Both the position numbers and the translations under genes were made by a program. The notes below the pieces were generated by a model. That model ran no database searches. It was not told the origin of the DNA and was given only the letters and a program-made list of their open reading frames with translations. DNA of 41,226 bases, taken from NCBI GenBank assembly GCA_947364715.1, contig CANAUI010000008.1, positions 1-41,226 of the forward strand, given 5' to 3'. Positions 19,100-25,833 of the stretch are shown one piece after another; within the stretch, counting starts at the first letter, position 1, and every line of letters begins with the position of its first letter. This DNA is from an uncultured Clostridium sp. (lineage in GTDB: Bacteria > Bacillota > Clostridia > TANB77 > CAG-508).

Positions 19100-20335
19100 A
19101 TGAGTTATATAAATGAAAATTTTTTAAATTTACAAGATAGTTATTTATTTTCAACAATAGCTAAAAAGGTAGCAGAATATACTAAAAATAATCCAGATAA
19201 AGAGATTATTAAACTAGGAATTGGAGATGTTACAAAACCAATTGTACCAGCATGTTTAGAAGCAATGCATAAAGCAGTTGATGAAATTGGAACATCAGAT
19301 GGATTTAAAGGATATGGACCAGAACAAGGATATGAATTTTTAAGAAAGGCAATTATAGAAAATGATTATAAATCAAGAGGTGTTAATATAGAATTAGATG
19401 AAGTTTTTGTATCAGATGGAGCAAAATGTGATTGTGGTAATATTGTAGACATATTTGCAAAAGATAATAAAGTTGCTATTACAGACCCTGTATATCCAGT
19501 ATATTTAGACACAAATGTTATGTCAGATAGAAGTGGAAAATATAATGAAAAAACAGGAACATATGAAAATATTGTTTATATACCAGTAACAGCCGAAAAT
19601 GACTTTAAGCCTGCTATACCAAAAGAAAAAGTAGATATGATATATTTATGTTTTCCTAATAATCCAACAGGAACAACATTAACTAAAGAAGATTTAAAGG
19701 TGTGGGTAGATTATGCAAAGGAAAATAATAGTATTATATTATATGATGGAGCATATGAAGCTTTTATAGAAGAAGAAAATGTACCACATAGTATTTATGA
19801 AGTAGAAGGAGCAAAAGATGTAGCAATTGAATTTAAAAGCTATTCAAAAATAGCAGGATTTACAGGAGTAAGATGTGCTTATGTAGTTATTCCTAAAACA
19901 GTAAAAGGATATACAAAAAGTGGAGAACAAGTAGAATTAAATAAATTATGGAATAGAAGAACATGTACAAAATTTAATGGAGTATCATATATTGTACAAA
20001 GAACAGCAGAAGCTACATATACAACAGAAGGAAAGAAACAAATAAAAGAGAATATACAATATTATAAAGAAAATGCAAAAATCATCAAAAATGGATTGGA
20101 AGAAGCAGGATTTACAGTATATGGAGCTGTTAATTCACCATATATTTGGTTAAAAGTACCAGAAGGAATTACATCATGGGAATTTTTTGATAAGTTATTA
20201 GAAGAGGTGAATATTGTAGGAACACCAGGAAGTGGTTTTGGACCTCATGGAGAAGGATATTTTAGACTAACTGCTTTTGGAACAAAGGAAAATACACTAA
20301 AAGCTGTTAAAAGAATAAAAGATTGGAAAATCTAA
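19100..20335 (+). CDS. dapL: LL-diaminopimelate aminotransferase
   Basis: 411 residues, a fold-type I PLP enzyme. It makes LL-diaminopimelate directly from tetrahydrodipicolinate and glutamate, bypassing DapC/D/E. The family N-terminus [34 protein letters not shown] and [18 protein letters not shown] are present. PLP-binding residues lie in [14 protein letters not shown] and [11 protein letters not shown], and the Schiff-base lysine in [15 protein letters not shown] (near residue 251). The C-terminal [20 protein letters not shown] is typical. AAGGA precedes ATG 19100. This pathway variant is common in Clostridia. Confidence 0.96.
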   Translation: MSYINENFLNLQDSYLFSTIAKKVAEYTKNNPDKEIIKLGIGDVTKPIVPACLEAMHKAVDEIGTSDGFKGYGPEQGYEFLRKAIIENDYKSRGVNIELDEVFVSDGAKCDCGNIVDIFAKDNKVAITDPVYPVYLDTNVMSDRSGKYNEKTGTYENIVYIPVTAENDFKPAIPKEKVDMIYLCFPNNPTGTTLTKEDLKVWVDYAKENNSIILYDGAYEAFIEEENVPHSIYEVEGAKDVAIEFKSYSKIAGFTGVRCAYVVIPKTVKGYTKSGEQVELNKLWNRRTCTKFNGVSYIVQRTAEATYTTEGKKQIKENIQYYKENAKIIKNGLEEAGFTVYGAVNSPYIWLKVPEGITSWEFFDKLLEEVNIVGTPGSGFGPHGEGYFRLTAFGTKENTLKAVKRIKDWKI

Positions 20336-20431
20336 AAAAGTACTACATTTGTCGTTAATTCAGAAATAATATTTATCAGCTATTAATTGTAATATCTTGT
20401 ATCTTATAGTAAACAAAAGTTCGAAAAAGTA

Positions 20432-20460
20432 TTGACTTTTTTAGATAGAATCTATATAAT
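20432..20460 (+). promoter_or_regulatory. Promoter of the HD-domain gene
   Basis: TTGACT (20432-20437) and TATAAT (20455-20460) are spaced by exactly 17 bases, with the start codon about 90 bases downstream. It is the best match to consensus in the window and implies an untranslated leader of roughly 80 bases. Confidence 0.8.
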
Positions 20461-20477
20461 ATCAAAGAATGAAATAG

Positions 20478-20550
20478 AAAAGGAACAAATGTTGAAAAAT
20501 TTAATTATTATCAAACCAGTTTGTGCCTTGTGAAAGGAATGAGATAAAAA
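20478..20550 (+). promoter_or_regulatory. Conserved leader with CCTT-GTGA-AAGG hairpin at the ribosome binding site
   Basis: CCTT (20526-20529) and AAGG (20534-20537) close a GTGA tetraloop that contains part of the Shine-Dalgarno. Upstream and downstream bases match the leader of rarA (21829-21901) over about 70 positions. Confidence 0.5.
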
Positions 20551-21105
20551 ATGAAGGAAGAATTTTTAAATTTATTGAAAAAAGTAAATAGAGAAGGAAT
20601 AGAAGATATTATTAATTTTTTAGAGAAATCAGATTTTTTTAAAGCACCTGCAAGTACTAGATTTCATGGAGATTATGAAGGAGGCTTAGTAGAACATAGT
20701 ATAAAAGTATATGAAATTTTAAAACATAAAGTGGAACATAATATAAAAGGAATAACAGTACCAGAAGAATCTATTATTATAATTGCATTATTACATGACA
20801 TTTGCAAAACTAATTTTTATAAAATAGATTATAGAAATGCAAAAAACGCATTAGGTGTATGGGAAAAAGTACCTTATTATACAATTGAAGATACAATTCC
20901 ATATGGACATGGAGAAAAATCTGTTATGATGATTACAGAATATATGAAATTAACTCCAGAAGAAAAATATGCAATTCGTTGGCATATGGGATATACAGAG
21001 CCAAAAGAGTTATATAACGCAATAGGTGCTTCTTATACAAAATATCCAATAGCATTATTAACACATGAGGCAGATTTAGAAGCAACTTATTTTTACGATA
21101 CATAA
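20551..21105 (+). CDS. HD-domain phosphohydrolase
   Basis: 184 residues. The metal-binding histidine-aspartate residues are visible in order: STRFHGDYEGGLVEHSIKVY (His), IALLHDICKTNFY (the HD pair), then PYGHGEKSVMM and IRWHMGYTE. Such stand-alone HD proteins in Firmicutes are poorly characterised and could act on nucleotides or on RNA ends; the substrate cannot be read from the sequence. It has its own strong promoter and a leader shared with rarA. ruvA follows after 36 bases on the same strand. Confidence 0.85.
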   Translation: MKEEFLNLLKKVNREGIEDIINFLEKSDFFKAPASTRFHGDYEGGLVEHSIKVYEILKHKVEHNIKGITVPEESIIIIALLHDICKTNFYKIDYRNAKNALGVWEKVPYYTIEDTIPYGHGEKSVMMITEYMKLTPEEKYAIRWHMGYTEPKELYNAIGASYTKYPIALLTHEADLEATYFYDT

Positions 21106-21141
21106 AGATAGCTAGTAATCTAAGGGAAAGAAGGAAGAGAT

Positions 21142-21780
21142 ATGTTAGCATACATAAAAGGAATATTAGAAATGAAAATGACAGAATATGTTGTAATTGA
21201 TGTAGGAGGACTAGGTTACAAAGTATTTATGTCAGGATTAGGAATGGAAAAATTAGGAGAGATAGGAAGTCAAGTAAAAGTTTATACTTATTATCGAGTA
21301 AGAGAAGATGATATTAGCATATATGGATTTAATTCTAATGAAGAATTAAGAATGTTTGAATTATTATTATCAGTTAGTGGTGTAGGTGCTAAAACAGCAT
21401 TAGCTATGTTAGCTGTATGTACACCTTCTGAATTTGTCTTAGCAATTGTATCAGAAGATATCAATGTATTAACATCAATTCCAGGAATTGGGCCTAAATC
21501 AGCTAAAAGAATTATTTTAGAATTAAAAGATAAAATTAAGAAAGAGCAACAAATTCAAGAACTAGAGAATGCTTCAAAAAATATTAAAGACTTAAATGAC
21601 ACAAGTATAAAAGTAAAACAAATGATTGAAGATGATAATAAAGTACAAGAAGCAATAGCAGCTTTACAAGTACTAGGATATAATAAAAAAGAAATTGAAA
21701 AAGCTTTTATGAAAATAGATAAAAACAATATGACTACAGAAGATTTAATAAAAAAAGGACTAGTTATTTTGGCGAATTAA
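21142..21780 (+). CDS. ruvA: Holliday junction branch migration protein RuvA
   Basis: 212 residues. The tetrameric RuvA binds four-way junctions and recruits the RuvB motor. Domain I is the OB fold (MLAYIKGILEMKMTEYVVIDVGG as two halves). Domain II has both helix-hairpin-helix motifs, LLLSVSGVGAKTALAML and VLTSIPGIGPKSAKRIILEL. After a flexible linker, domain III (VQEAIAALQVLGYNKKEIEKAF) is the RuvB contact. The next gene is rarA, not ruvB, so the usual ruvAB pair is separated in this genome or ruvB is elsewhere. Confidence 0.95.
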   Translation: MLAYIKGILEMKMTEYVVIDVGGLGYKVFMSGLGMEKLGEIGSQVKVYTYYRVREDDISIYGFNSNEELRMFELLLSVSGVGAKTALAMLAVCTPSEFVLAIVSEDINVLTSIPGIGPKSAKRIILELKDKIKKEQQIQELENASKNIKDLNDTSIKVKQMIEDDNKVQEAIAALQVLGYNKKEIEKAFMKIDKNNMTTEDLIKKGLVILAN

Positions 21781-21828
21781 TCACAATAATAACAGAAATA
21801 AGATTAACCTTTTTCAGCAGAATTGATA

Positions 21829-21901
21829 ACTTTAGAGGAAAATGAAGGTTGAGAAATAATTACAATCCAGTTTATGCCTTGAGAAAGGAATGATATAAAA
21901 A
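21829..21901 (+). promoter_or_regulatory. Conserved leader with CCTT-GAGA-AAGG hairpin upstream of rarA
   Basis: CCTT (21877-21880), a GAGA tetraloop and AAGG (21885-21888) repeat the structure in front of the HD gene, with one base changed inside the loop while the GNRA pattern is kept. An additional inverted repeat AACCTTTTTC...GAAGGTT spans about 21806-21850. Confidence 0.5.
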
Positions 21902-23146
21902 ATGAATAGTAATGAGCCATTAGCATTTAGAATGAGGCCAAAAAACTTAGAAGAATATGTTGGTCAAGAACATGTTTTAGGACAAGGTAAAATTTTATAT
22001 AGAACTATAAAAGCAGATAGATTATCTAGTATTATTTTATTTGGACCACCAGGATGTGGTAAAACATCATTAGCAAGGGTTATTAGTGAAACAACAAAAT
22101 ACAAATTTTATAAAATTAATGCAGTTACTTCTGGAGTGGCAGATATTAAGAAAGTGGTAGAAGAAACCAAAAATTTTATGATAAATCCAGTTGGAAAAAG
22201 TATACTATTTATTGATGAGATTCATAGATTTAATAAATTGCAACAAGATGCATTACTTCCTTTTGTAGAAAATGGAACAGTAATACTAATTGGAGCAACT
22301 ACAGAAAACCCATATTTTGAAGTGAATAAAGCTTTAATTTCTAGGTCAATGGTTATAAAATTAGAGCCATTATCTACAGAAAATATTTTTACAATTTTAA
22401 AAAATACAATTACAAGAAAAGATGGATTAGGAGAATATAATTTAAAAATAGAAGATGAAACTTTGGAAAAATTAGCAATGATTGCTAATGGTGATGTTAG
22501 AACAGCTTTAAATGGACTAGAAGTCGCGGTATTAACAACAAATATGGATAAGGATGGATATATTCATATTACAGATGAAATTATCAAAAATAGTGTACAA
22601 AATAGAAAAGCGATTTTTGATAAAAATGGAGAAGAACATTATGATAATATTAGTGCATTTATTAAGTCTATGAGAGGCTCTGACCCTGATGCAGTAGTGT
22701 TTTACTTAGCAAGAGCTTTAAATGGTGGAGAAGACCCAATGTTTTTAGCTAGAAGAATTGTTATTTGTGCTTCAGAAGATGTTGGATTGGCAAATCCACA
22801 AGCTTTAATTGTTGCAAATTCTGCTATGCAAGCTGTTCATATGGTAGGAATGCCAGAAGCAAGAATTATTTTATCACAAGCTGCTATATATGTTGCATTA
22901 TCGAAAAAATCAAATGCAAGTTATTTAGCTATTAATAAAGCATTAGAAGATGTAAAAAATAAAGAAACAGGAAAAGTACCTATGCATTTAAGAAATGCAC
23001 CAATTGAAGATATGAAAAATTTAGGCTATAGTAATGGTTATTTATATCCACATGATTATCCAGGACATTATGTGGAACAACAATATTTACCAGATGAAAT
23101 GCTTGGAACAAAATATTATATAAAAGATGAAAATATTAATTTATAA
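21902..23146 (+). CDS. rarA: Replication-associated recombination protein RarA/MgsA (AAA+ ATPase)
   Basis: 414 residues. This clamp-loader-like ATPase acts at stalled replication forks. The N-terminus PLAFRMRPKNLEEYVGQEHVL is the family signature. Walker A is LFGPPGCGKTSLA and Walker B is ILFIDEIHRFNKLQQDALLP, with sensor 1 and arginine finger in IGATTENPYFEVNKALISRS. The C-terminal tetramerisation domain includes GGEDPMFLARRIVICASEDVGLANP and the terminal NGYLYPHDYPGHYVEQQYLP. It should not be mistaken for RuvB despite following ruvA; the EYVGQEHVLGQG start and C-terminal domain distinguish it. Confidence 0.94.
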   Translation: MNSNEPLAFRMRPKNLEEYVGQEHVLGQGKILYRTIKADRLSSIILFGPPGCGKTSLARVISETTKYKFYKINAVTSGVADIKKVVEETKNFMINPVGKSILFIDEIHRFNKLQQDALLPFVENGTVILIGATTENPYFEVNKALISRSMVIKLEPLSTENIFTILKNTITRKDGLGEYNLKIEDETLEKLAMIANGDVRTALNGLEVAVLTTNMDKDGYIHITDEIIKNSVQNRKAIFDKNGEEHYDNISAFIKSMRGSDPDAVVFYLARALNGGEDPMFLARRIVICASEDVGLANPQALIVANSAMQAVHMVGMPEARIILSQAAIYVALSKKSNASYLAINKALEDVKNKETGKVPMHLRNAPIEDMKNLGYSNGYLYPHDYPGHYVEQQYLPDEMLGTKYYIKDENINL

Positions 23147-23188
23147 AAATAGTGTATAAAAAATGATTATTTGTAAAAAATAGAAAAT

Positions 23189-23545
23189 ATGAAAAATATA
23201 ACTAAAAAAATGATAATAGGAATATTAGCTGGAATTATAAGTGGACTTTTTTCAACAGGAGGAGGAATGATTGTAGTTCCAGCATTAATATATTTATTAA
23301 ATATGGAGGATAAAAAGGCAAGAGGTACTTCTATATTTTGTATATTACCAATGGTTATTACAAGTGGAATTTTCTATTATAAAAGTAATTATATAGATTG
23401 GAATATTTCAATACTTTGTGCAATTGGTGGAATGATAGGAGGATATATTGGTGCAAAAATATTAAAAAAGATGCCAGCTCAATATTTAAAAATGGCATTT
23501 ACTATTTTTTTAATATATGCTTCCTATAAGATGATTTTTAAGTAA
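23189..23545 (+). CDS. TauE/SafE-type half permease, first of a pair
   Basis: 118 residues with four predicted membrane spans, about half the length of a normal TauE/SafE sulfite/organosulfonate exporter. The motif GLFSTGGGMIVVPALIYLLNM and the terminal GGYIGAKILKKMPAQYLKMAF match one repeat of the family, which is built from two inverted halves. The second half is encoded by the next gene 9 bases downstream, so the two probably assemble as a heterodimer. The ribosome binding site is weak. Substrate unknown. Confidence 0.8.
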   Translation: MKNITKKMIIGILAGIISGLFSTGGGMIVVPALIYLLNMEDKKARGTSIFCILPMVITSGIFYYKSNYIDWNISILCAIGGMIGGYIGAKILKKMPAQYLKMAFTIFLIYASYKMIFK

Positions 23546-23554
23546 GAGGAAAAT

Positions 23555-23950
23555 ATGATAGAAATTTTAATAGGTATTTTATCAGGTATTATTAGCGGAA
23601 CAGGAATGGGAGGAGGAACAATATTAATATTTCTCTTGGTATATATGTTGGGAATAGAACAACATATTGCACAAGCTACAAATTTAATTTTTTTTATTCC
23701 TACATCTATAATAGCAATTATTATAAATATTAAAAATAAAAATATTGCATTACAGAGTGCTATATTTATTTCTATATTTGGTATATTGGGAGCTATTATT
23801 GGAGCTAATATATCAATTCATATTGAAGTAAATATATTAAAAAAATGTTTTGGTATATTTTTAGCAATTATTGCTATTCATGAAATTTATACCATAATAA
23901 AATGGTATAAAAAACAAAAAATGCGAAATACTAATAAAAACAAAAACTAA
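23555..23950 (+). CDS. TauE/SafE-type half permease, second of a pair
   Basis: 131 residues with four predicted spans and a basic C-terminal tail. GILSGIISGTGMGGGTILIFLLV mirrors the glycine motif of the preceding protein, and ATNLIFFIPTSIIAIIINIKN with GAIIGANISIHIEVNILKKCF completes a TauE/SafE repeat. AGAGGA lies directly upstream of ATG 23555. It is cotranscribed with the first half. Confidence 0.8.
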   Translation: MIEILIGILSGIISGTGMGGGTILIFLLVYMLGIEQHIAQATNLIFFIPTSIIAIIINIKNKNIALQSAIFISIFGILGAIIGANISIHIEVNILKKCFGIFLAIIAIHEIYTIIKWYKKQKMRNTNKNKN

Positions 23951-23977
23951 AATAAGATTTTAGAGAGGATGATGAAT

Positions 23978-24118
23978 ATGAAATTTGTAAAAGGTGTTGT
24001 AATAGGAGGATTATTAGTAACAGGTGCAGCTATGATGTATACAGAAATGGGAAAAAGTACAAAAAGAAAAATGATGAAAAAAGGAAGACAAATGGTAAAA
24101 AAGATAGGAATTGTATAA
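23978..24118 (+). CDS. Small membrane-associated protein (46 residues)
   Basis: A GAGAGGATG site precedes ATG 23978 (a second ATG lies at 23972). The product starts with one short hydrophobic segment (FVKGVVIGGLLVTGAAMMY) followed by a strongly basic helix (KSTKRKMMKKGRQMVKKIG). It resembles small YtxH-like or stress-type proteins of clostridia, but no family can be assigned firmly. It ends the rightward run of genes and is followed by a terminator. Confidence 0.6.
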   Translation: MKFVKGVVIGGLLVTGAAMMYTEMGKSTKRKMMKKGRQMVKKIGIV

Positions 24119-24206
24119 TTTGATTATAAAATTATGCAAGAAAGTCATATAACAAATAATTCTATAATAAATAATTGCGAAATATTTGATTATTTATATA
24201 ATGTGT

Positions 24207-24252
24207 AAAATCAGCCTAATGATAAAAAAAGTTAATCATTAGGCTGATTTTT
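24207..24252. terminator. Bidirectional terminator between convergent genes
   Basis: AAAATCAGCCTAATGAT (24207-24223) and ATCATTAGGCTGATTTTT (24235-24252) form a perfect stem of about 17 bp, with T or A runs on both sides, serving the small membrane protein gene and the minus-strand Cys-rich gene. Confidence 0.9.
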
Positions 24253-24292
24253 ATATTAACAATTGTAATAAAGTAATTTTCTATTTAAGAAA

Positions 24293-24754
24293 TTAGCATT
24301 CTGGTCTTTCTGGATAATCTGGTTTTTCATCATGTTCTTTTTTGTGTTCACATTTTTCACATTCTAAAAAGCAATCACATTTTTCATGTTTTTCACCTTT
24401 TAAACATTTTCCTTCATGATGACATTTTGCACAAATTTTAATTTTTTTAGTATCATTTACCCAAATTTGAAGAGCATATTGTTTTCCTGGACATAAAGGA
24501 CCAAAAACAAATTCACCTTCACAATCTGTAAAAGTATGCCCAATTGGTCTACGTTCTTCTTTACCACACTCATAAGCAATTTCAATTAATTTTACTACTG
24601 CATCTGTAACAGGCTCTTTAAAGCAATTTTTTACAACTCCATAAATAACATCTCTGTTATCTTCTGGTAAAGTAATATCTAAATCAAATTGTTTACCTCC
24701 AGATATAACACCATCAATATCTAAAATTTGACATGGTTTTTTATTATTTTCCAT
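24293..24754 (-). CDS. Hypothetical protein with carboxypeptidase-regulatory-like fold and Cys-rich tail
   Basis: 153 residues, no signal peptide. Residues about 35-105 look like a beta-sandwich of the carboxypeptidase regulatory/Ig-like type (IYGVVKNCFKEPVTDAVVKL, then TFTDCEGEFVFGPLCPGKQY). The last 45 residues hold eight cysteines in CAKCHHEGKC, KCDCFLECEKCEHKK and the final PEC, interspersed with His and Lys, suggesting metal binding or cross-linking. Clostridial proteins of this type are uncharacterised; a coat or surface role is only a guess. AAGGGTG precedes the ATG. The promoter region contains a 12-bp palindrome that may be an operator. Confidence 0.65.
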   Translation of the reverse strand: MENNKKPCQILDIDGVISGGKQFDLDITLPEDNRDVIYGVVKNCFKEPVTDAVVKLIEIAYECGKEERRPIGHTFTDCEGEFVFGPLCPGKQYALQIWVNDTKKIKICAKCHHEGKCLKGEKHEKCDCFLECEKCEHKKEHDEKPDYPERPEC

Positions 24755-24776
24755 TTTAAAATCACCCTTTCTAAAA

Positions 24777-24788
24777 CAACTTAAGTTG
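24777..24788. promoter_or_regulatory. Candidate operator palindrome CAACTTAAGTTG
   Basis: A perfect 12-bp palindrome lies just downstream of a plausible minus-strand promoter (TCGACA, 17 bases, TATAAA reading toward lower coordinates) of the Cys-rich gene. The position between -10 and ribosome binding site suits a repressor site. Confidence 0.4.
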
Positions 24789-24868
24789 CTTTATATATAA
24801 TATGAAGAATTTTGTCGAAAGTGAAACATATAAAACAAAAAATAAAAATAAATAAAAAAACAAAAAGC

Positions 24869-24896
24869 TTTACAATATAATTTTTTATAGTATAAT
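24869..24896 (+). promoter_or_regulatory. Promoter of the gene at 24955
   Basis: TTTACA (24869-24874) and TATAAT (24891-24896) are separated by 16 bases, about 60 bases upstream of the start codon. Confidence 0.65.
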
Positions 24897-24954
24897 ATAT
24901 GAAAAGCCAATACATCTGATAAGGGGAAAGAATCTAGCCTAGGAGGAACTAAAG

Positions 24955-25659
24955 ATGGGAATACTAAAAAGAATGAGAAAAAAGCTAACTATGTATCTAG
25001 CTATATTAGGTATAGGTGTTGGTGGTGTGATTATGCTAAATGAGGGAAAAGAAAATGAGCCAGTACCAATAGAGAAAGAAACAAACAATGAAGAAAATAA
25101 TAAATCAACATTTCAAGAAGAAAGAACAAAATATTTAGAAGAACTGCAACAAAAAGCAGAAGAAAAAATAGAAAATAAGGAACAAGAAGGTAGACAATAT
25201 ATAATTAATGAATTATTAAATGAATATAATTCAAATTTATTAGAACAAGCACAAATTAGTAAAAATGATTTAGGAATTATATTGAGAGAAAATATTGGAG
25301 AAGGTCATGTAATAGAAGTTACCTCAGAAGATGGTAAAAAATCTTATATAGAAAATCCTTTAAAGAAAGGTGTTTTACCAGAGGGACAAAGTTGGGTAAA
25401 AGCAACAGAAGTTAATGACGAAATTATTTTAGTTGATAAAAAAAATAATAATGTAGTATCAGGAATTGGAACAATTAATAAAGAAAGGACAGAAATAAAT
25501 GTACAGTATGTAAATTTCGGAAACAAAGAATATACAAAAAATGATATGACATATGTAGATTTATCAGAATGGGAAAATTTAGAAGAAGTGCATAAAGCTT
25601 TTTTAGATTATTATGAATATAGAGTTGAACAAAAAGAAAGTGATGAAGTTGACAGATAA
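24955..25659 (+). CDS. Putative membrane-anchored protein of unknown function
   Basis: 234 residues. A basic start (MGILKRMRKK) and one hydrophobic segment (residues about 12-28) act as signal anchor. A glutamate- and lysine-rich coiled-coil stretch (about 40-85) follows, then a compact domain of about 140 residues rich in beta strands (GEGHVIEVTSEDGKKSYIEN to the end). No cysteine or catalytic motif is seen and no family is recognised. GGAGG lies ahead of ATG 24955. The giant glucan synthase gene follows after 170 bases and might be partly cotranscribed. Confidence 0.75.
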   Translation: MGILKRMRKKLTMYLAILGIGVGGVIMLNEGKENEPVPIEKETNNEENNKSTFQEERTKYLEELQQKAEEKIENKEQEGRQYIINELLNEYNSNLLEQAQISKNDLGIILRENIGEGHVIEVTSEDGKKSYIENPLKKGVLPEGQSWVKATEVNDEIILVDKKNNNVVSGIGTINKERTEINVQYVNFGNKEYTKNDMTYVDLSEWENLEEVHKAFLDYYEYRVEQKESDEVDR

Positions 25660-25772
25660 AAAGGTATATAATTTTATTAAATTAAAGACCTAATATATAT
25701 TTGTGAAAAAAATTTCATATTAAAAAACAAAAAACTAAATTTCAATATAATAAAAAATAACATAAGAGTATA

Positions 25773-25833
25773 AAAAATCCACTCTTTGCAAACAATATGT
25801 GTAAAACATATTTGCAAGGAGTGGGATTTTTTT
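25773..25833 (+). promoter_or_regulatory. Terminator-like hairpin containing the ribosome binding site and start of the next gene
   Basis: The arms AAAAATCCACTC-TTTGCAA and TTGCAA-GGAGTGGGATTTTT pair almost fully, with an inner ATATGT/ACATAT stem (25795-25800 with 25806-25811), followed by a seven-T run. The Shine-Dalgarno AAGGAG (25816-25821) is in the 3' arm, and the TTG start codon (25832-25834) begins in the T run. Confidence 0.75.

Noticed and set aside
24897-24954. Possible riboswitch in the leader GGGGAAAGAATCTAGCC before the 24955 gene
   Set aside because: The leader is only about 50 bases and no known aptamer core or paired arms could be recognised.
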